A stretch of DNA of 64,000 nt from Artemisia argyi. Lineage: Eukaryota > Streptophyta > Magnoliopsida > Asterales > Asteraceae. The position numbers and the translations under genes are program-made. The notes under the pieces are model-generated. The model saw only the letters and a list, made by a program, of their open reading frames with translations. It was not told the origin of the DNA and ran no database searches. Positions 34,470 to 46,781 of the stretch are shown here, one piece after another. Numbering within the stretch: the first letter of the stretch is position 1; each line of letters begins with the position of its first letter. The stretch is from assembly GCA_030686995.1 (NCBI GenBank), contig CM060709.1, positions 305,514,357 through 305,578,356 on the forward strand. The letters are read 5' to 3'.

Positions 34470-34694
34470 AGTTCTATTCATGGTCACCATTGGAGCTTTA
34501 GTCCAATGGGTAGAGCACTTGTGCACGAGTCAATAAACCCGGGTTTAAGTCCCACTCTTGTCCTAAAGTTCTCAATGGTACCATCACCCACTGCAAATGC
34601 TCAGATTGCCTGGTCAACGAGGTGTGTATTGGAGAAAATGGTTAGGATTCAAAGCCCACCTCCTGATAAGTACAGTCATTGGACAGGTGCTCAT

Positions 34695-35084
34695 TGTTGT
34701 GGAATAACCGCGATAATATCCCACCGACTAGGTAAAGAGTGTGAATATTTCAACACCACTACTATACCTCATACTAGCTAATTGAAAATTTAGATAATAT
34801 GAAAAGAACCAAGAATGAAACACCAAACTTATATATTTCTCAAATAATGAAACAAATTACAAACTACAACTAGAGAGTAAGAAATACACTACAAGTGAAG
34901 TACTACTTGTGTGTTTTTGGTGTGTCTAAAACTCAAAGAGAATGGTCCTATTTCTCCAAGTTGCTTCCAAAGATTCTTCTTACTAGTTGCAACATACCAC
35001 TTGCAATCTACTTGCTTGCGATTCAATGAATGTAAACTTATTCATTGAATGTAAACTTATTTAAACATGAGCCATATATCAACA
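34695..35084 (-). repeat. 3' LTR of the copia element
   Basis: Contains a tandem TTCATTGAATGTAAACTTA duplication near its end (about 35030-35060), also present in the other LTR. Confidence 0.92.
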
Positions 35085-35159
35085 AATCTCCACCTTGGCG
35101 AATGTCAATTCTTCAATCTCATCATTGGCCGTCAATTGGTAGAGTCTTCAAACCAGTCT

Positions 35160-38100
35160 TCATGTTTTCAAAACATTGATCAAGTCCAAACAATAATTGA
35201 ACTTGATCCCAACTAATACTTTAGTCAGCATATCTGCGGGATTCTTAGAAGTATGGATCTTCTGGATTCTTACTCCACCTTCTTCCAGTATCTCTCGTAT
35301 GAAATGATACCGGACATCAATGTGCTTGGTCCTTGCGTGATAAACTTGATTCTTAACTAAGTGAATTGCACTCTGACTGTCAGAATGCATCGTGACAAGT
35401 TTCTGACTGATTCCAAGTTCGCCGAGCAACCCTTGAAGCCAAATTGCCTCCTTTACAGCCTCTGTAATCGCCATATACTCTGCTTCTGTAGTTGACAAAG
35501 CAGTAGTTGACTGTAAGGTAGACTTCCAACTAATTGGAGCTTTTGCCAGAGTAAAAACATAGCCTGTAGTAGATCTTCGCTTGTCTAAATCTCCAGCATA
35601 GTCTGAATCGCAGTATCCTTCTACCCACTGACTACTTCCATGTTCGAATACTAACCCTACATCGACCGTGTTATGGATATACCGTAATATCCATTTAACA
35701 GCTTGCCAATGTCCTTTACCAGGGTTATGCATATACCTGCTCACCATCCCAACAGCATGACTAATATCTGGTCGAGTACATATCATAGCATACATTAAGC
35801 TACCAACAGCATTTGCATAAGGCACTTTCTCCATGTATGCCCTCTCTACATCATTTTTCGGTGACATAGCAGCACTGATCTTAAATTGAGAAGCGAGTGG
35901 AGTACTAACTCGTTTTGTTTGCTTGTCAAACCTAAAACGTTTTAGAACCTTTCTCAGATATTGTTTTTGAGTCAAACAGAGCTTCCTCAATTTTCTGTCT
36001 CTGACTATCTCCATGCCGAGAATCATCTTTGCTTCACCGAGGTCCTTCATCTCAAATTCGCTTTTCAACCGAGTCTTTAACTTTTCAATCTCGTCTAGAC
36101 TTTGAGAAGCTATCAACATATCATCTACATATAAAAGAAGATATACGAAGGACCCATCTTTTAGCTTTTTCAAATAGACACAATGGTCGTATTTGCTTCT
36201 TGTGTACTTCGACTCCAACATAAACTTATCAAATCGTTTGTACCACCACCTTGGGATTGCTTCAACCCGTACAATGATTTATGAAGCTTACACACTTCAT
36301 GCTCTTTTCCAGCAACTTTGAATCCTTCTGGCTGAACCATATAGATTTCCTCTTCCAAGTCTCCATGCAGAAATGCAGTCTTCACATCCATCTGAACTAG
36401 TTCCAAGTCCAACTGTGCTACCAAAGCCAACATAATTCTAATAGAGGAATGCTTTACCACTGGAGAAAAAACTTCATTGTAATGAATTCCCTCTTTCTGA
36501 GCATAGCCTTTAGCTACCAATCTTGCTTTGTAGCGAACGTCATCTTGGCTAGGAAATCCTTCTTTCTTTGCATACACCCATTTGCATCCAATTGCCTTCT
36601 TCCCTTTTGGGAGGTTGGTCAACTCCCATGTCTGATTCTTCTGAAGAGACTGCATTTCTTCGCTCATGGCAATCCTCCACTTCTCATTCTCTGAGTCTCG
36701 AACCGCTTCAGAGTAAGTAGTAGGAACATCATCAGCTGCAATTGAAGATGCACAAGCCACCATATCATTAAGGCGAGCAGGCCTTTTAGTGTTTCTTTTG
36801 GGCTTGCTGGTAGCAATTGATTCATGTTGTTGCTGTGGAGGTTCTTCAGTTTGAACCTCATCTTCTTCATAATCTCCTTCTACCACAGGAGAATCATCAA
36901 CTGTTTCTTTATCATCTGGTACAATTATTCTTTCAAACTCCACCTTTTTGGGAGTTCCATCTAACTGCTTAGCATTCACCTTCTTCAACATGGTAGATTC
37001 ATTAAAGGTGACATCCCTGCTAAAGATCGTCTTCTTCGTCTCTGGACACCATAGACGATAGCCTTTGATTCCAGAGGTGATCCCCATGAATAATGCTTTC
37101 TTTGCTCTAGGATCTAACTTTGATTCCTTCACATGATAATATGCAGCGGAACCAAACACATGCAAGGAATCATAATCTGTAGCAGGTTTTCCATACCATT
37201 TCTCAAATGGTGTTTTCCCATCAATAGCAGTAGATGGCAAACGATTAACGAGGTGACACGCATACGTCACAGCTTCAGCCCAAAATTCTTTACCCAACCC
37301 AGAATTGGATAACATACACCAAACTTTCTCCAGCAAAGTTCGGTTCATGCGTTCTGCCACCCCGTTCTGTTGTGGTGTATGCCTGACAGTGAAGTGTCTG
37401 ACAATGCCTTCGTCTTCACAAAATTTTGTGAACTGATCATTTTTGTACTCCCCGCCATTATCTGTTCGGAGATGTTTGATCTTTCTGCACGTCTGAGTTT
37501 CCATCATCTTTTTCCACTTGATGAACACTCCTAGCACTTCATCCTTTGTTTTCAACGTATACACCCAAACTCTTCGAGAAAAGTCATCAACAAAGGTCAC
37601 ATAGTAGTGTCTCCCTCCTAGAGAGCTTGTCTTTGAGGGACCCCATACGTCAGAGTGGACATAATCCAAGATACCTTGTGTCTTGTGGATAGCTGTCCCA
37701 AATTTCACCCTTGTTGTCTTCCCGTTGATGCAATGCTCACAGAGATCCAACTTACAGGAACTCACTCCCTTTAATAATCCTTGCTTTATGAGCAAATTCA
37801 AGGATTTTTCTCCTGCATGTCCTAAGCGCATATGCCATAGCTTCACAGCTTCTGAATTTCTATCACCATGGGTAACAGCTGCTACAGTTCCAACAACCGT
37901 TCTACCCTTATAGTGATACGTGTTGTTTATTTTACGAATACCCTTCATTACTACAAGTACGCCAGAGATGATCTTCATAACCCCATCCTTTGCTCTTACT
38001 TCGAATCCTTTAGATTCTAAGGTGCCGACTGAAATGAGATTCTTTTTCAACTTTGGCGAATAACGAACACCTTTCAAGGTCACAATTGTTCCGTCTTCAT

Positions 38101-39160
38101 TCTGCAATCGAACGGAACCAATCCCATGAGTAGTGAGGGGAGTTTCGTCTGCCGTATAAACAACTTCCTCATGTTCTTCAAAATTACTAAACCACTCTCG
38201 ATGTGGTGTAATATGATGGCTGCATGCGGAATCTAATAGCCATACATCAGAAGCATTCTTGGTTGACGATGTTGCAAGTGAGAGATCTGATTCTTCATCA
38301 TCACACTTGGTGACATTCGCCTCTGCTACAGCTTTCCCTTTGTAGTGATTATCTTTGGTTTTCAACTTAGGACAATCTCTTTTCCAATGACCTTTTTCAT
38401 GACAAAAGGCACATTCATCTTTGCTTAGTCTCTGCCTCGACTTGGATCTCCATCTCTTATCGGTGCCCTTCTTCTGCGAACGACCTCTGACCAGCAAAAC
38501 CTCTGCATCTCCACTTGAACTAATCTGCTTGTCCTTCCTTCTCAGTTCTTTACTATACAAGGCAGCACAAACTTCACTAAGAGACACATCATCCTTCCCA
38601 TTAAGTAGAGTTGTTTCAAGCAACTCGTACTCCTCTGGAAGCGATCCCAATAGTATCAATGCTAGATCCTGGTCTTTGAACACCTCATCCATATTCATCA
38701 AATCGGTGACCAGTTGGTTAAAACTGGTAATGTGATCATTCATCGTGGTACCCGGTACATATGTGAAGCGAAAGAGTTGCTTCTTCATAAAGAGCTTATT
38801 CTGACAACTTTTCTTCAGAAATTTCTCTTCCAACGTCACCCACAGTTTGTAGGCGGATGTTTCTTTTGAGAAAGCATATCGTTGCTCTCTCGAAAGACAT
38901 GAACGAACCGTACCACAAGCTAACCGATTGATGGTTAACCAATTCCTCTCTTCTACATCCTCTGGTTTAATTTCTTCAATGGCAATGTCTAGACCTTGCT
39001 GAAAAAGAACGTCTAGAACCTCACTTTACCACATACCAAAATGGCCTGTGCCATCAAAAACCTCCACCGCCAATCTTGCATTCGTCAAGACTGGTCTAGC
39101 CCAACTTGGAGATGTTGGATCCACCAATGTGGAAGGTTTGTCAACTATGCCATCCACCAT
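35160..39160 (-). pseudogene. Copia Gag-Pol polyprotein with one stop and one frameshift
   Basis: The start ATG at 39160 (MVDGIVDKP) is in frame with the long open stretch below. An in-frame TAA at 39026-39028 interrupts Gag (GMW*SEVLDVL), probably from CAA. Then follow: zinc knuckle CAFCHEKGHWKRDC; protease WLLDSACSHH; integrase zinc-binding region (LWHMRLGH...CEHC) and catalytic D/D/E segments (VHSDVWGP, LRTDNGGEYK, PQQNGVAERMNR); reverse transcriptase up to YGLKQS. A one-base loss near 36249-36256 shifts the frame; RT resumes with YLLLYVDDMLIAS, and RNase H has YCDSDYAGD and HSDSQSAIH. With two lesions the copy is defective, but its RNA could still be mobilised in trans. Confidence 0.9.
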
Positions 39161-39287
39161 TTCGTGTACAAATTAATTTTCAATAGCTTCAACCAAAAAA
39201 CCAATGTAATTCTTTTCTGATGTGGAGGATCAAAATAAATTGCAACCACAGAGCATACTAAGAATAACCTCGGCTCTTGATACCACT

Positions 39288-39694
39288 TGTTGTGGAATAA
39301 CCGCGATAATATCCCACCGACTAGGTAAAGAGTGTGAATATTTCAACACCACTACTATACCTCATACTAGCTAATTGAAAATTTAGATAATATGAAAAGA
39401 ACCAAGAATGAAACACCAAACTTATATATTTCTCAAATAAAGAAACAAATTACAAACTACAACTAGAGAGGAAGAAATACACTACAAGAGAAGTACTACT
39501 TGTGTGTTTTTGGTGTGTCTAAAACTCAAAGAGAATGGTCCTATTTATAGGCTTTCAATGTTGCTCCAAGTTGCTTCCAAAGATTCTTCTTACTAGTTGC
39601 AACATACCACTTGCAATCTACTTGCTTGTGATTCAATGAATGTAAACTTATTCATTGAATGTAAACTTATTTAAACATGAGCCATATATCAACA
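39288..39694 (-). repeat. 5' LTR of the copia element
   Basis: Full-length LTR; contains TATTTATAGGC (about 39540), the likely TATA region missing from the 3' copy. Confidence 0.92.
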
Positions 39695-39910
39695 CTCATT
39701 GCCTGGACCGGGTCTTTAGGGAGGGTCCGGTTGGCATCCTTAGAATGCATGGGACCAGGGTAATCCCACCATTATTCACCTTTTGGAAATTTGGAGTTCT
39801 ATTCGTGGTCCATTTTGAGAATTTTCCCTTTTGTTTTATGGGTTTTGCTAAACAATGTCCACTGGGCAATGTTTAATATAAATATAAAGGGAAATTATGA
39901 CGCAAAGTTG

Positions 39911-40189
39911 TTAACTAACGATTTGGTTTTCTGACATGAAAGCATACTCGTTGGCATCATAGCTTCACTTTCGCCAGGACAACATCCTTCTGTCATAATT
40001 TTTATTTATGGGTTTAATAATTTAGTTTACAACTTTGCGTCATTTGGAATCAACATAATCCATCAATAATCGCCCTAAAGTATCATTTTCTAGGTATACG
40101 ACAACATAACTCATCTAAACAAACCATTACTATTGACTAATATAACACAACACCAGAGCAAATATCTGAAAAAATAAATAAATAAATAA

Positions 40190-40238
<49 letters not shown>

Positions 40239-42991
40239 TTTCTTTAAGATACCACCAAATATAACTAGCAACTATGCTGCTCATAAACTACAATTTCCGT
40301 TTGATGGCTCAAATAATTTCTTGTATTGAGAAGTAGTGCAAGAACAATTAACTTAAGTGCCTAAAAATATTAGAGTTTATAAAGATGGTTTCTCAGAATC
40401 ACCATATCTTGTTTCTGACCCAGAAGAGTAGAATGACTACTGCAAGGATGATTGCAACAGGAGCGTATTTCCGGATCAAGGCCTGCAATTAGATATTTGA
40501 AATAAACAAATGGTGAGTACAAATTATATATGCACAACCTATATATGGTGGCACAGAACACACAATCATATAATGAATAATAGATGGCGAGTACGAATAT
40601 CAAATTTCCATGCTGGTAGACTTGGCTCATTTTCGGTCGTCAGTAAGATAACTATTATACAAGCTAACTTACAAGCCTTTACAGTTGCGAACACTTGGTT
40701 AATAAATCCTAGTTTTATGAATAACACATTATATTCCATCTTAGAAGTCAAATCATACTAACCTGTCGATTTAGATCTCTTGCTTTGTCAGCATAGATAT
40801 GAGATTCTGAAGTTAATCGGCTTGACATTCGACTGACCTCTGCAAAAGTACATAATTTGACAATCTTAATCAATAAAGACACTTCTGGAATGGTGAAAAC
40901 TGTAACTACCATCAAATGGGTGGATTTTCAAATTTTAGTAATCATATTCACATGCTTGGGGCTAAGTTTTTACAGTTAACCTGAAGTCCGCTATCAGCTT
41001 TGACCATATGTTTACAATCTTATTACATCCTCATTAACTTTGTATGAGTATCGAGTACAACTTCAGTAAGAAGGTATTAACTGACAGCAACAATAATCCT
41101 TCAGTTTATTATGCAAGATATTCTGCAATACCACATTACCAGCTATGATGTGCCACAGTCAAACGCATAACAAGCTAGGGGTCAATCATGCATCAGGCAG
41201 TAGACTCACATATAATTTGATGTCCTAATACTTGAAAGTGTGTCTTCAGAAATAAGAAACATATACTTTGCTCTTATGTTATATTTTACTTAAAGATATG
41301 TTTGCAATAGATTCTATTTTTGAGAAATGTATTTAAATTCTAGGCATGTATATTGGATATGAATGTCACTAATCTAAGAAAAGCTTAGACTATAGAGTGT
41401 CTAAAAAGAACATAAGGTACAGTTCTAAAGAGAACTTACGGTCCAACTTTTCACCAACGCCAAGAACTTCCTGCACATTACGGGTCATAATCTGGTGTAC
41501 TTCATAAAGCTCATCATTCAACTTGGAAACATTCCTTTGAGTTCTCGTGTCCTGATACAACTTCTTCGTTCTCTGTATAAATGTATCTATCCACACACAA
41601 AAACGACAGGAATATTGGGTTAGGTTCAGCAGGATATGAACACATATTTTTAGTTACTTGTATAAAAACCAAAAGATATAACATGTACCAAATTTGATAA
41701 AAGCATAAGGTCTTGCTGCAGTTTCAATTTGATCTGCATAGCCCCTCTCAAACTCGTTCTTAAGATCTTCAAGGTATTGAAAAGCAAGCTTTTTTGGATA
41801 AGCACGGTCGCACATAGTCAAATAACATACCCGCCCTTCAATGATATAGCTGAAAATTGGGTTAAGATAAACCGATAAAGGAACTTCAACAAAGTACGTT
41901 ATAATTACCACAAACTATAACTTAGTACACGACATATATAACGTTCTAAAAAAAAAAAGTACACGACATATACAACATGTTTAAAATGAAATAAAAACAA
42001 AGTGGAGGATACTGGAAAAGGTAAGGGCCGGTTTCAACTGACATTCGAGACGCTTCATTGTGTCCTCTTGAAAGGTTCTTAAACAAGGCCTTAACTTGCT
42101 GTTTATAGAAGTCTGCATCTTGCATATCACGCCCATCATCCATTCCTTCAGCTAACGGAAGGCCATCAGTGACACGAGCAATCATCGTCAGCTTCACCAT
42201 CTTTACTTTAAGAAGCTATCAGCTATCCAAAATTATCAACAAAATATGTTACTCAAAAGTACTATTACATAAACACTACCATAAAACGTATTTGTCTTGT
42301 AAGAACATATATAGAATCCGTCTAGGCATTAACATATAACTAAATCTATAAAAACCACGCACCATTTCATTTCAAAAAACACATAAGACAAGTGCATTAG
42401 CTCAAAAGCTCTTACTGTACACACAAAAGTAAATGAGTGTGGTGGTAAGTTGACTGGTAGGGGTCGAAACATAAATCACATGTACTACATACATGTTCGT
42501 ATTAAGAACCGTTTTGGATGCAGTTTTGCTGTTTAAAGTAGTCGTAATCATATAATCAGCTATTCACATTTACATGTAAAACTACCCTGAAGAACGAGAC
42601 CCGGTTTTGCTACAGCTACTCCTTAACTGACTATTTAACCCGATAAATATCCGATAATTATAAGCAGTTTCAATAAACCTAGAGGGTTTTTGGGATTGCT
42701 TATTCTTTTTGCTTATGTTTCTGCTTATAAACGAATAAGCACTTCTCAACCCACTCACTATAACCTGCTTATTTTGAAATAAACACTCCAAACTGCTTAT
42801 CTGTTATAAATATGCAATCTCAAACACCCTCCTAATCAAATAATGACTTCCATAAAACACAATGCCAAACACCCCCCTTAATATTCAACTCAAGTCACAA
42901 ACACTCAGTAGTAAATATATAAAATGGGCTTATTACCACATTAAGGAATCAATATTTTACTGGTAACAAAAACAACATTACAAGGATAATT
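39911..42991. repeat. SEC22 duplication block 1
   Basis: About 3.1 kb aligns directly with 46455-49611, introns and flanks included, with only scattered substitutions and small indels. Both blocks carry a long A run at equivalent places (40190-40233 and 46719-46767). Block 1 ends at ACAAGGATAATT, inside the 5' UTR intron of the parental gene. Confidence 0.88.
40399..42200 (-). CDS. SEC22: SEC22 vesicle SNARE, copy 1 (without 5' UTR exon)
   Basis: Five coding exons: 42200-42013, 41849-41689, 41586-41440, 40839-40763 and 40482-40399, all with GT-AG junctions; 657 nt, 218 residues, the normal plant length. SEC22 is an R-SNARE of ER-Golgi traffic. The longin domain (MVKLTMIARVTDGLPLAE...; YIIEGRVCYLTMCDR) occupies about 1-125. 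The SNARE helix (TQRNVSKLNDELYEVHQIM...LGVGEKLDQ) has the zero-layer arginine in its usual place, and a C-terminal anchor (VAIILAVVILLFWVRNKIW) ends the protein. Relative to copy 2 it has His instead of Arg in ESHIYADKA. The block stops before the noncoding first exon and promoter of the parent, so expression needs a new promoter. No stop or frameshift is present. Confidence 0.93.
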
Positions 42992-43048
42992 GAACATATA
43001 CTGTATTAATCTGCACGTTTATGTATATATAGAAAATATTTCAAACAA

Positions 43049-43206
43049 ACTAGATGTGGGGGTGCTGGTAGGAGTGCTGGTAATAGTGTTGCCTTATATC
43101 CGTGTGGTCATGTGTTCGAAACCCAGCACTGCTGCTATACACCCTCTTTTTTATTTTAAAAACTTCATTTGATGTTTATATATTTACCAGGGTAAAAACC
43201 TTTTAC

Positions 43207-43245
<39 letters not shown>
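43049..43245 (+). mobile_element. SINE with box B and poly(A)
   Basis: Box B-like GTTCGAAACC at 43114-43123 and a box A-like TGGTAGGAGTG upstream suggest a tRNA-derived head. The 3' end ATTTACCAGGGTAAAAACC...TTTTACC is followed by a 36-nt A run. The tail segment (43161-43200) is repeated at 43258-43298. Its insertion lies just beyond the end of SEC22 block 1. TSD unclear. Confidence 0.55.
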
Positions 43246-43246
<1 letters not shown>

Positions 43247-43299
43247 ACAAATAAAAAAACTTCATTTGATGTTTATATATTTACCAGGGTAAAAACCCT

Positions 43300-44020
43300 T
43301 TATCTAAAAACAAAACTACATTAATGGTATTTGTTGACCAGTCAATTTACGTATGTAGTTTTACACAAGTTAATTGTAGATAATGTTTTAATAAATGTAT
43401 TTGCTTAAAATATATATTTGAAAATTTTTAAAAATTAATAAGAGAGAGAGTCTGATCTCCATTATAAGGCACTAATATATCTTAATGCCCATACTTATAT
43501 TTATATTTTCACATGTATATTTTAATATTACGATTATTTTAATTTAATATAATAATAAAAGTTAATTTTGAAGTTCAAATTATATGGAGTATTTGTTATG
43601 TTTATAACTTTATTAAAATTTATGAAAATTGATAGTTTTATACTTAAATCTGTAAAATGAAAATTAGAGTTATCATTTTGGACATTATTGATAATTTTGT
43701 TAAACAATCGGAATATAATATTACTTTACACTTAGGTTCAAAAGAAAAAAAATGAGCTCAGTTTGCAGATTAGTTTTTTACAAAAATTAAACTATTTTAA
43801 TTTTGATCAAGATCAGCTTCAGTTTTTACTTTTATTGATCGATAAGTAAGCTCTATTTTACCACTTGTCAAAATTGTGCTCTTTTATTTTTCTAATTTAG
43901 TTATTTATTTATTTTTTTAAGATATATTTTGCATAATCCGAAATGATTTTTTTCTTTTATTGTATAAAAGACTAATTTTATAGTAGCATATTATTTAGCC
44001 GTAACTAAATTATTTGTTTC
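43300..44020. other. AT-rich intergenic, nothing recognised
   Basis: No coding potential or repeat ends noted. Confidence 0.4.
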
Positions 44021-44029
44021 AACCCTAAC

Positions 44030-44150
44030 CCAATGATCGTATCAACAACATCGTCAATATCCGATCTCGTCAGAGTGAGGTATGGGAAAGGTAAGATGTA
44101 GATAGTCATGCCCCTACTCAAGAGTAAAGGGACTGCTTCTAAAAAGACCT
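44030..44150 (+). mobile_element. Au-SINE-like 3' fragment
   Basis: Sequence around GAGGTATGGGAAAGGTAAG, then CATGCCCCTACTC and GGGACTGCTTCTAAAAAGACC, follows the pattern of the widespread plant Au SINE (GGGTCTGGGAGGGG.....CCTTACCCC...GAGAGGCTG). No head or TSD seen. Confidence 0.4.
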
Positions 44151-44419
44151 TCGGCAAGCACACGGAGGCATAAACGCAAAATACATTAAATCATGAAAGC
44201 ATGCAAGCATATTAAAATTGTATGGATCTATGGGCATATAAAATCCTGAATACAACGTGCCATATAAGCAAACAGAGCAAAGCAGATATAAAAATTTAGA
44301 CACGAGAACATAACCGAAAGCATAGACAGTTGCCTCAAAAGTCAATGTTGTATTATTTAGTCAATGGGAGCAAGATCTGAGGTAACTGTTGTGAAGCGCA
44401 TCTTTTTCTACACATTCCT

Positions 44420-44612
44420 CCTCACGAGGGCAAAGGCTAGTGAAGCCATGTTGTGGAGCGGGGTGGATGATAAACTCGAGTGGTACAAATATTCGTGCAC
44501 AGGGCCACCAAACAAAAATGTGGCTCCGCCAGGATACTACATGTTATTCGACGTAAACATGGGTATACCTAGTGTGGCAAACTGGGTTCAAACTCGATCA
44601 CTAGAAAAAGAA
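44420..44612 (+). pseudogene. Galactose oxidase-like (GLOX) C-terminal fragment, copy 1
   Basis: The plus-strand peptide NKNVAPPGYYMLFDVNMGIP then SVANWVQ matches the C-terminal DUF1929 region of plant aldehyde oxidase GLOX-like proteins (usual APPGYYMLFV...GVPSVA.WVQ). The catalytic propeller is missing. A paralogous fragment lies at 54060-54222. Confidence 0.65.
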
Positions 44613-44911
44613 TAATAAGAAACCCGAAAATTTGAGATATGAGATTTTGAGATGACCATTTAGATTTCTGAGTCATTTGTGCACATAAGGAGAAAATTGG
44701 AATACTTTCATTAAAGGATTACAAATCCAACAATAAGGTTTGGCCAATTGGCTAATTAGCTCAAGAAATACTATATACAACAAAAAATAGTTCGAAAGCT
44801 GACTACCACAACATGAAGAAGATCTACCGCGACAATGTAGATCTTAGACAGATGAAATGGAATCATTCTCTACTTTTTTATATATACCTAAAAACGACAC
44901 AAAACACTAAC

Positions 44912-44976
44912 TCGTCTCAGCTTTGAGTCACTTCCCTTGCTCCGGAATGATGACAATGAGAAGAACGATCGAGGAG
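44912..44976 (-). pseudogene. Copy of the last CIP7-like exon, stop codon lost
   Basis: 65 nt equivalent to 54530-54594 ([21 protein letters not shown]). The terminal TGA of the gene is CGA here (44912-44914). No other exon accompanies it. Confidence 0.8.
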
Positions 44977-45270
44977 CTGTTGAGTGGAAACCAAGATATA
45001 AGTGAACAATCAACAAATAACATCTACTTAATCTAGCTAGAATTTAACCAAAAATAACCATTTGATGGCTAGTAAGAGTAAGAACCATTTTCTAGCTGCA
45101 CGACAATGTAAACTATCTAAAGAGAGTTTACTGTTGTGTGTTGCACTAATATTACTCAACACCGGAGCAAATCTTCTGCGCTCGTGTAGACAATGTAACC
45201 TATCTAAAGTGGATTTCTACCATTAATACCTCATTTTACGGCATCACAAAAACTGAAGACTTTAATCTTA

Positions 45271-45460
45271 AAAAAGAAAGTTTATCTAACTTCAAAAAGA
45301 GGTTTTAAATGTTGGAACTTATGATAGTTTCGAAAGGGGCTTAAGTGTCCCACATTGGTGGAGGTTGTAATCAGAAGGGGGTATATATGTAGGAATATAA
45401 AATCCGTGTAGAATGAAATGAATTTTAGTACCGAGTACTTTGTTGATTGGACTTTGTTTA
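45271..45460 (+). repeat. snRNA-promoter repeat copy H
   Basis: GTCCCACATTG at 45347-45357, 24 nt, TATATATG from 45382. Confidence 0.55.
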
Positions 45461-45735
45461 CTACCAAAACTGGCTTTTATTTGTTTACAGCATCCTTCCG
45501 AGCTATTTTATTTTAGAACTTAAGAACACCAAGTCATAATCTTTATAATTTTTGAGATTTAGTTTACAACTTTGCTTCATTGCAAAGAACATTATTCATC
45601 ATTGATTGCCTTACTAGTAAGAGAAAGCATCATTTTCATAGTAGCACAACAATGTAAACTAACTAAAGTGGAAATCTATCATTAATCCTTCGTCTAACGG
45701 TAAATCAAAAACTAAATTCATCAATTTTAAAAAAG

Positions 45736-45995
45736 AGCAAATTGGACATGACTTCTATTTTAGTCGATAAAATCCAAAAGTCACCAACTTCAAAGGACAA
45801 TTAAAAATGTCGGAACTTATAAAGGTTTGAAAAGGTCCTAAGTGTCCCACATTGGTAGAGGTTAAAACCAGAGGTTAAAAACGAGATATATTATAGATTA
45901 CACTGGAATGAAATGAATTTTAATACTTGGAGTTGGTTCACGAGGTAACATACCTTGTTGATTGCCTCCTCACTACTAAAACTTATTTCATCGTC
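45736..45995 (+). repeat. snRNA-promoter repeat copy I (altered spacing)
   Basis: GTCCCACATTG at 45844-45854; TATATTATA from 45887 after 32 nt, with a partly duplicated AGAGGTTAAAA between (8 nt longer). Downstream hairpin AGGTA...TACCT near 45942. 46000-46450 is AT-rich without recognised features. Confidence 0.5.
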
Positions 45996-46454
45996 AATTT
46001 TTTTTAACAAAATTTCTACTATATAACAATTGGGGCATTTACATATATCTCTAAGCCGCCCCTAAGTAAACTTTAGTATTTACATATTTTTTCAAAGCAT
46101 GTTTTACTAGCACTATACATCATGCATTGAAAACTTATATTTTGAGGTAATATGTAATTTTGAAGTTTCCTTGAGGAAAGGGCAAAAGTCAAAAAACGAA
46201 CAACATGCTTTTCACATGTATCTAAATACTAAACATGTTTATTTAAATACCAACATAAACGCATGTTCAAACGTAAGTGATAAACATTGTGTTCATTACT
46301 CCTTAAATTATGGAACATGATTTGCACACTCAAAGATTTGATTGGCACACTCAATTTCATGATTTAAACAGTTTTACATATGTCACATGATGCTTACTTG
46401 TGAGTGTGCTAATCAAATATTGAAGTGTGTAAATCAACAATCCCCACCCTTAAA

Positions 46455-46714
46455 TATGCTAAGTAACGTTTGGTTTTCTGACATGAAACCATTACTCGTT
46501 GGCATCACGCCTTCACTTTCGCCAGGACAACATCCTTCTGTCATACTAGTAATTTTTATGGGTTTAGTAAATAACTTTACTACTTTGCGTCATTTGGAAT
46601 CAGCATAATCCATCAATAATCGCCCTAAAGTATCAATTGCTAGGTATACGACAACGTAACTCATCTAAACAGACCATTACTATTGACTAATATAACACAA
46701 CACCAGAGCAAATA

Positions 46715-46781
<67 letters not shown>

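Larger units (their letters stand above)
34695..39694 (-). mobile_element. Ty1/copia retrotransposon, nearly complete
   Basis: LTRs at 34695-35084 (390 bp) and 39288-39694 (407 bp) begin TGTTG on the plus strand and end CAACA. The TSD is CTCAT (34690-34694, 39695-39699). Primer-binding site TGGTATCAAGAGC and polypurine tract AAGGTGGAGATT lie at the expected places. The left LTR lacks 17 bp that are present in the right one near 39545 (the stretch TATAGGCTTTCAATGTT); otherwise the LTRs look nearly identical, so the insertion is recent. Gene order Gag-PR-IN-RT-RNase H is that of copia, probably Tork/Tnt1-like. Confidence 0.93.
34486..39794 (+). mobile_element. tRNA-type SINE split by a copia element
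   Basis: The two halves (34486-34694 and 39700-39794) sum to about 304 bp. The outer TSD is AGTTCTATTCATGGTC (34470-34485) against AGTTCTATTCGTGGTC (39795-39810), one mismatch in 16. Box A-like TAGTCCAATGGGTAGAGC at about 34500 and box B-like GGTTTAAGTCCC at about 34552 indicate a tRNA-derived polymerase III promoter. A second, uninterrupted copy on the minus strand at 51098-51412 shows the intact join. Confidence 0.78.
44280..45070. repeat. Duplicated segment: GLOX fragment plus last exon of the CIP7-like gene
   Basis: Aligns with 53905-54690 in the same orientation. It carries a galactose-oxidase-like fragment (+) and a copy of the terminal CIP7-like exon (-). Confidence 0.85.
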
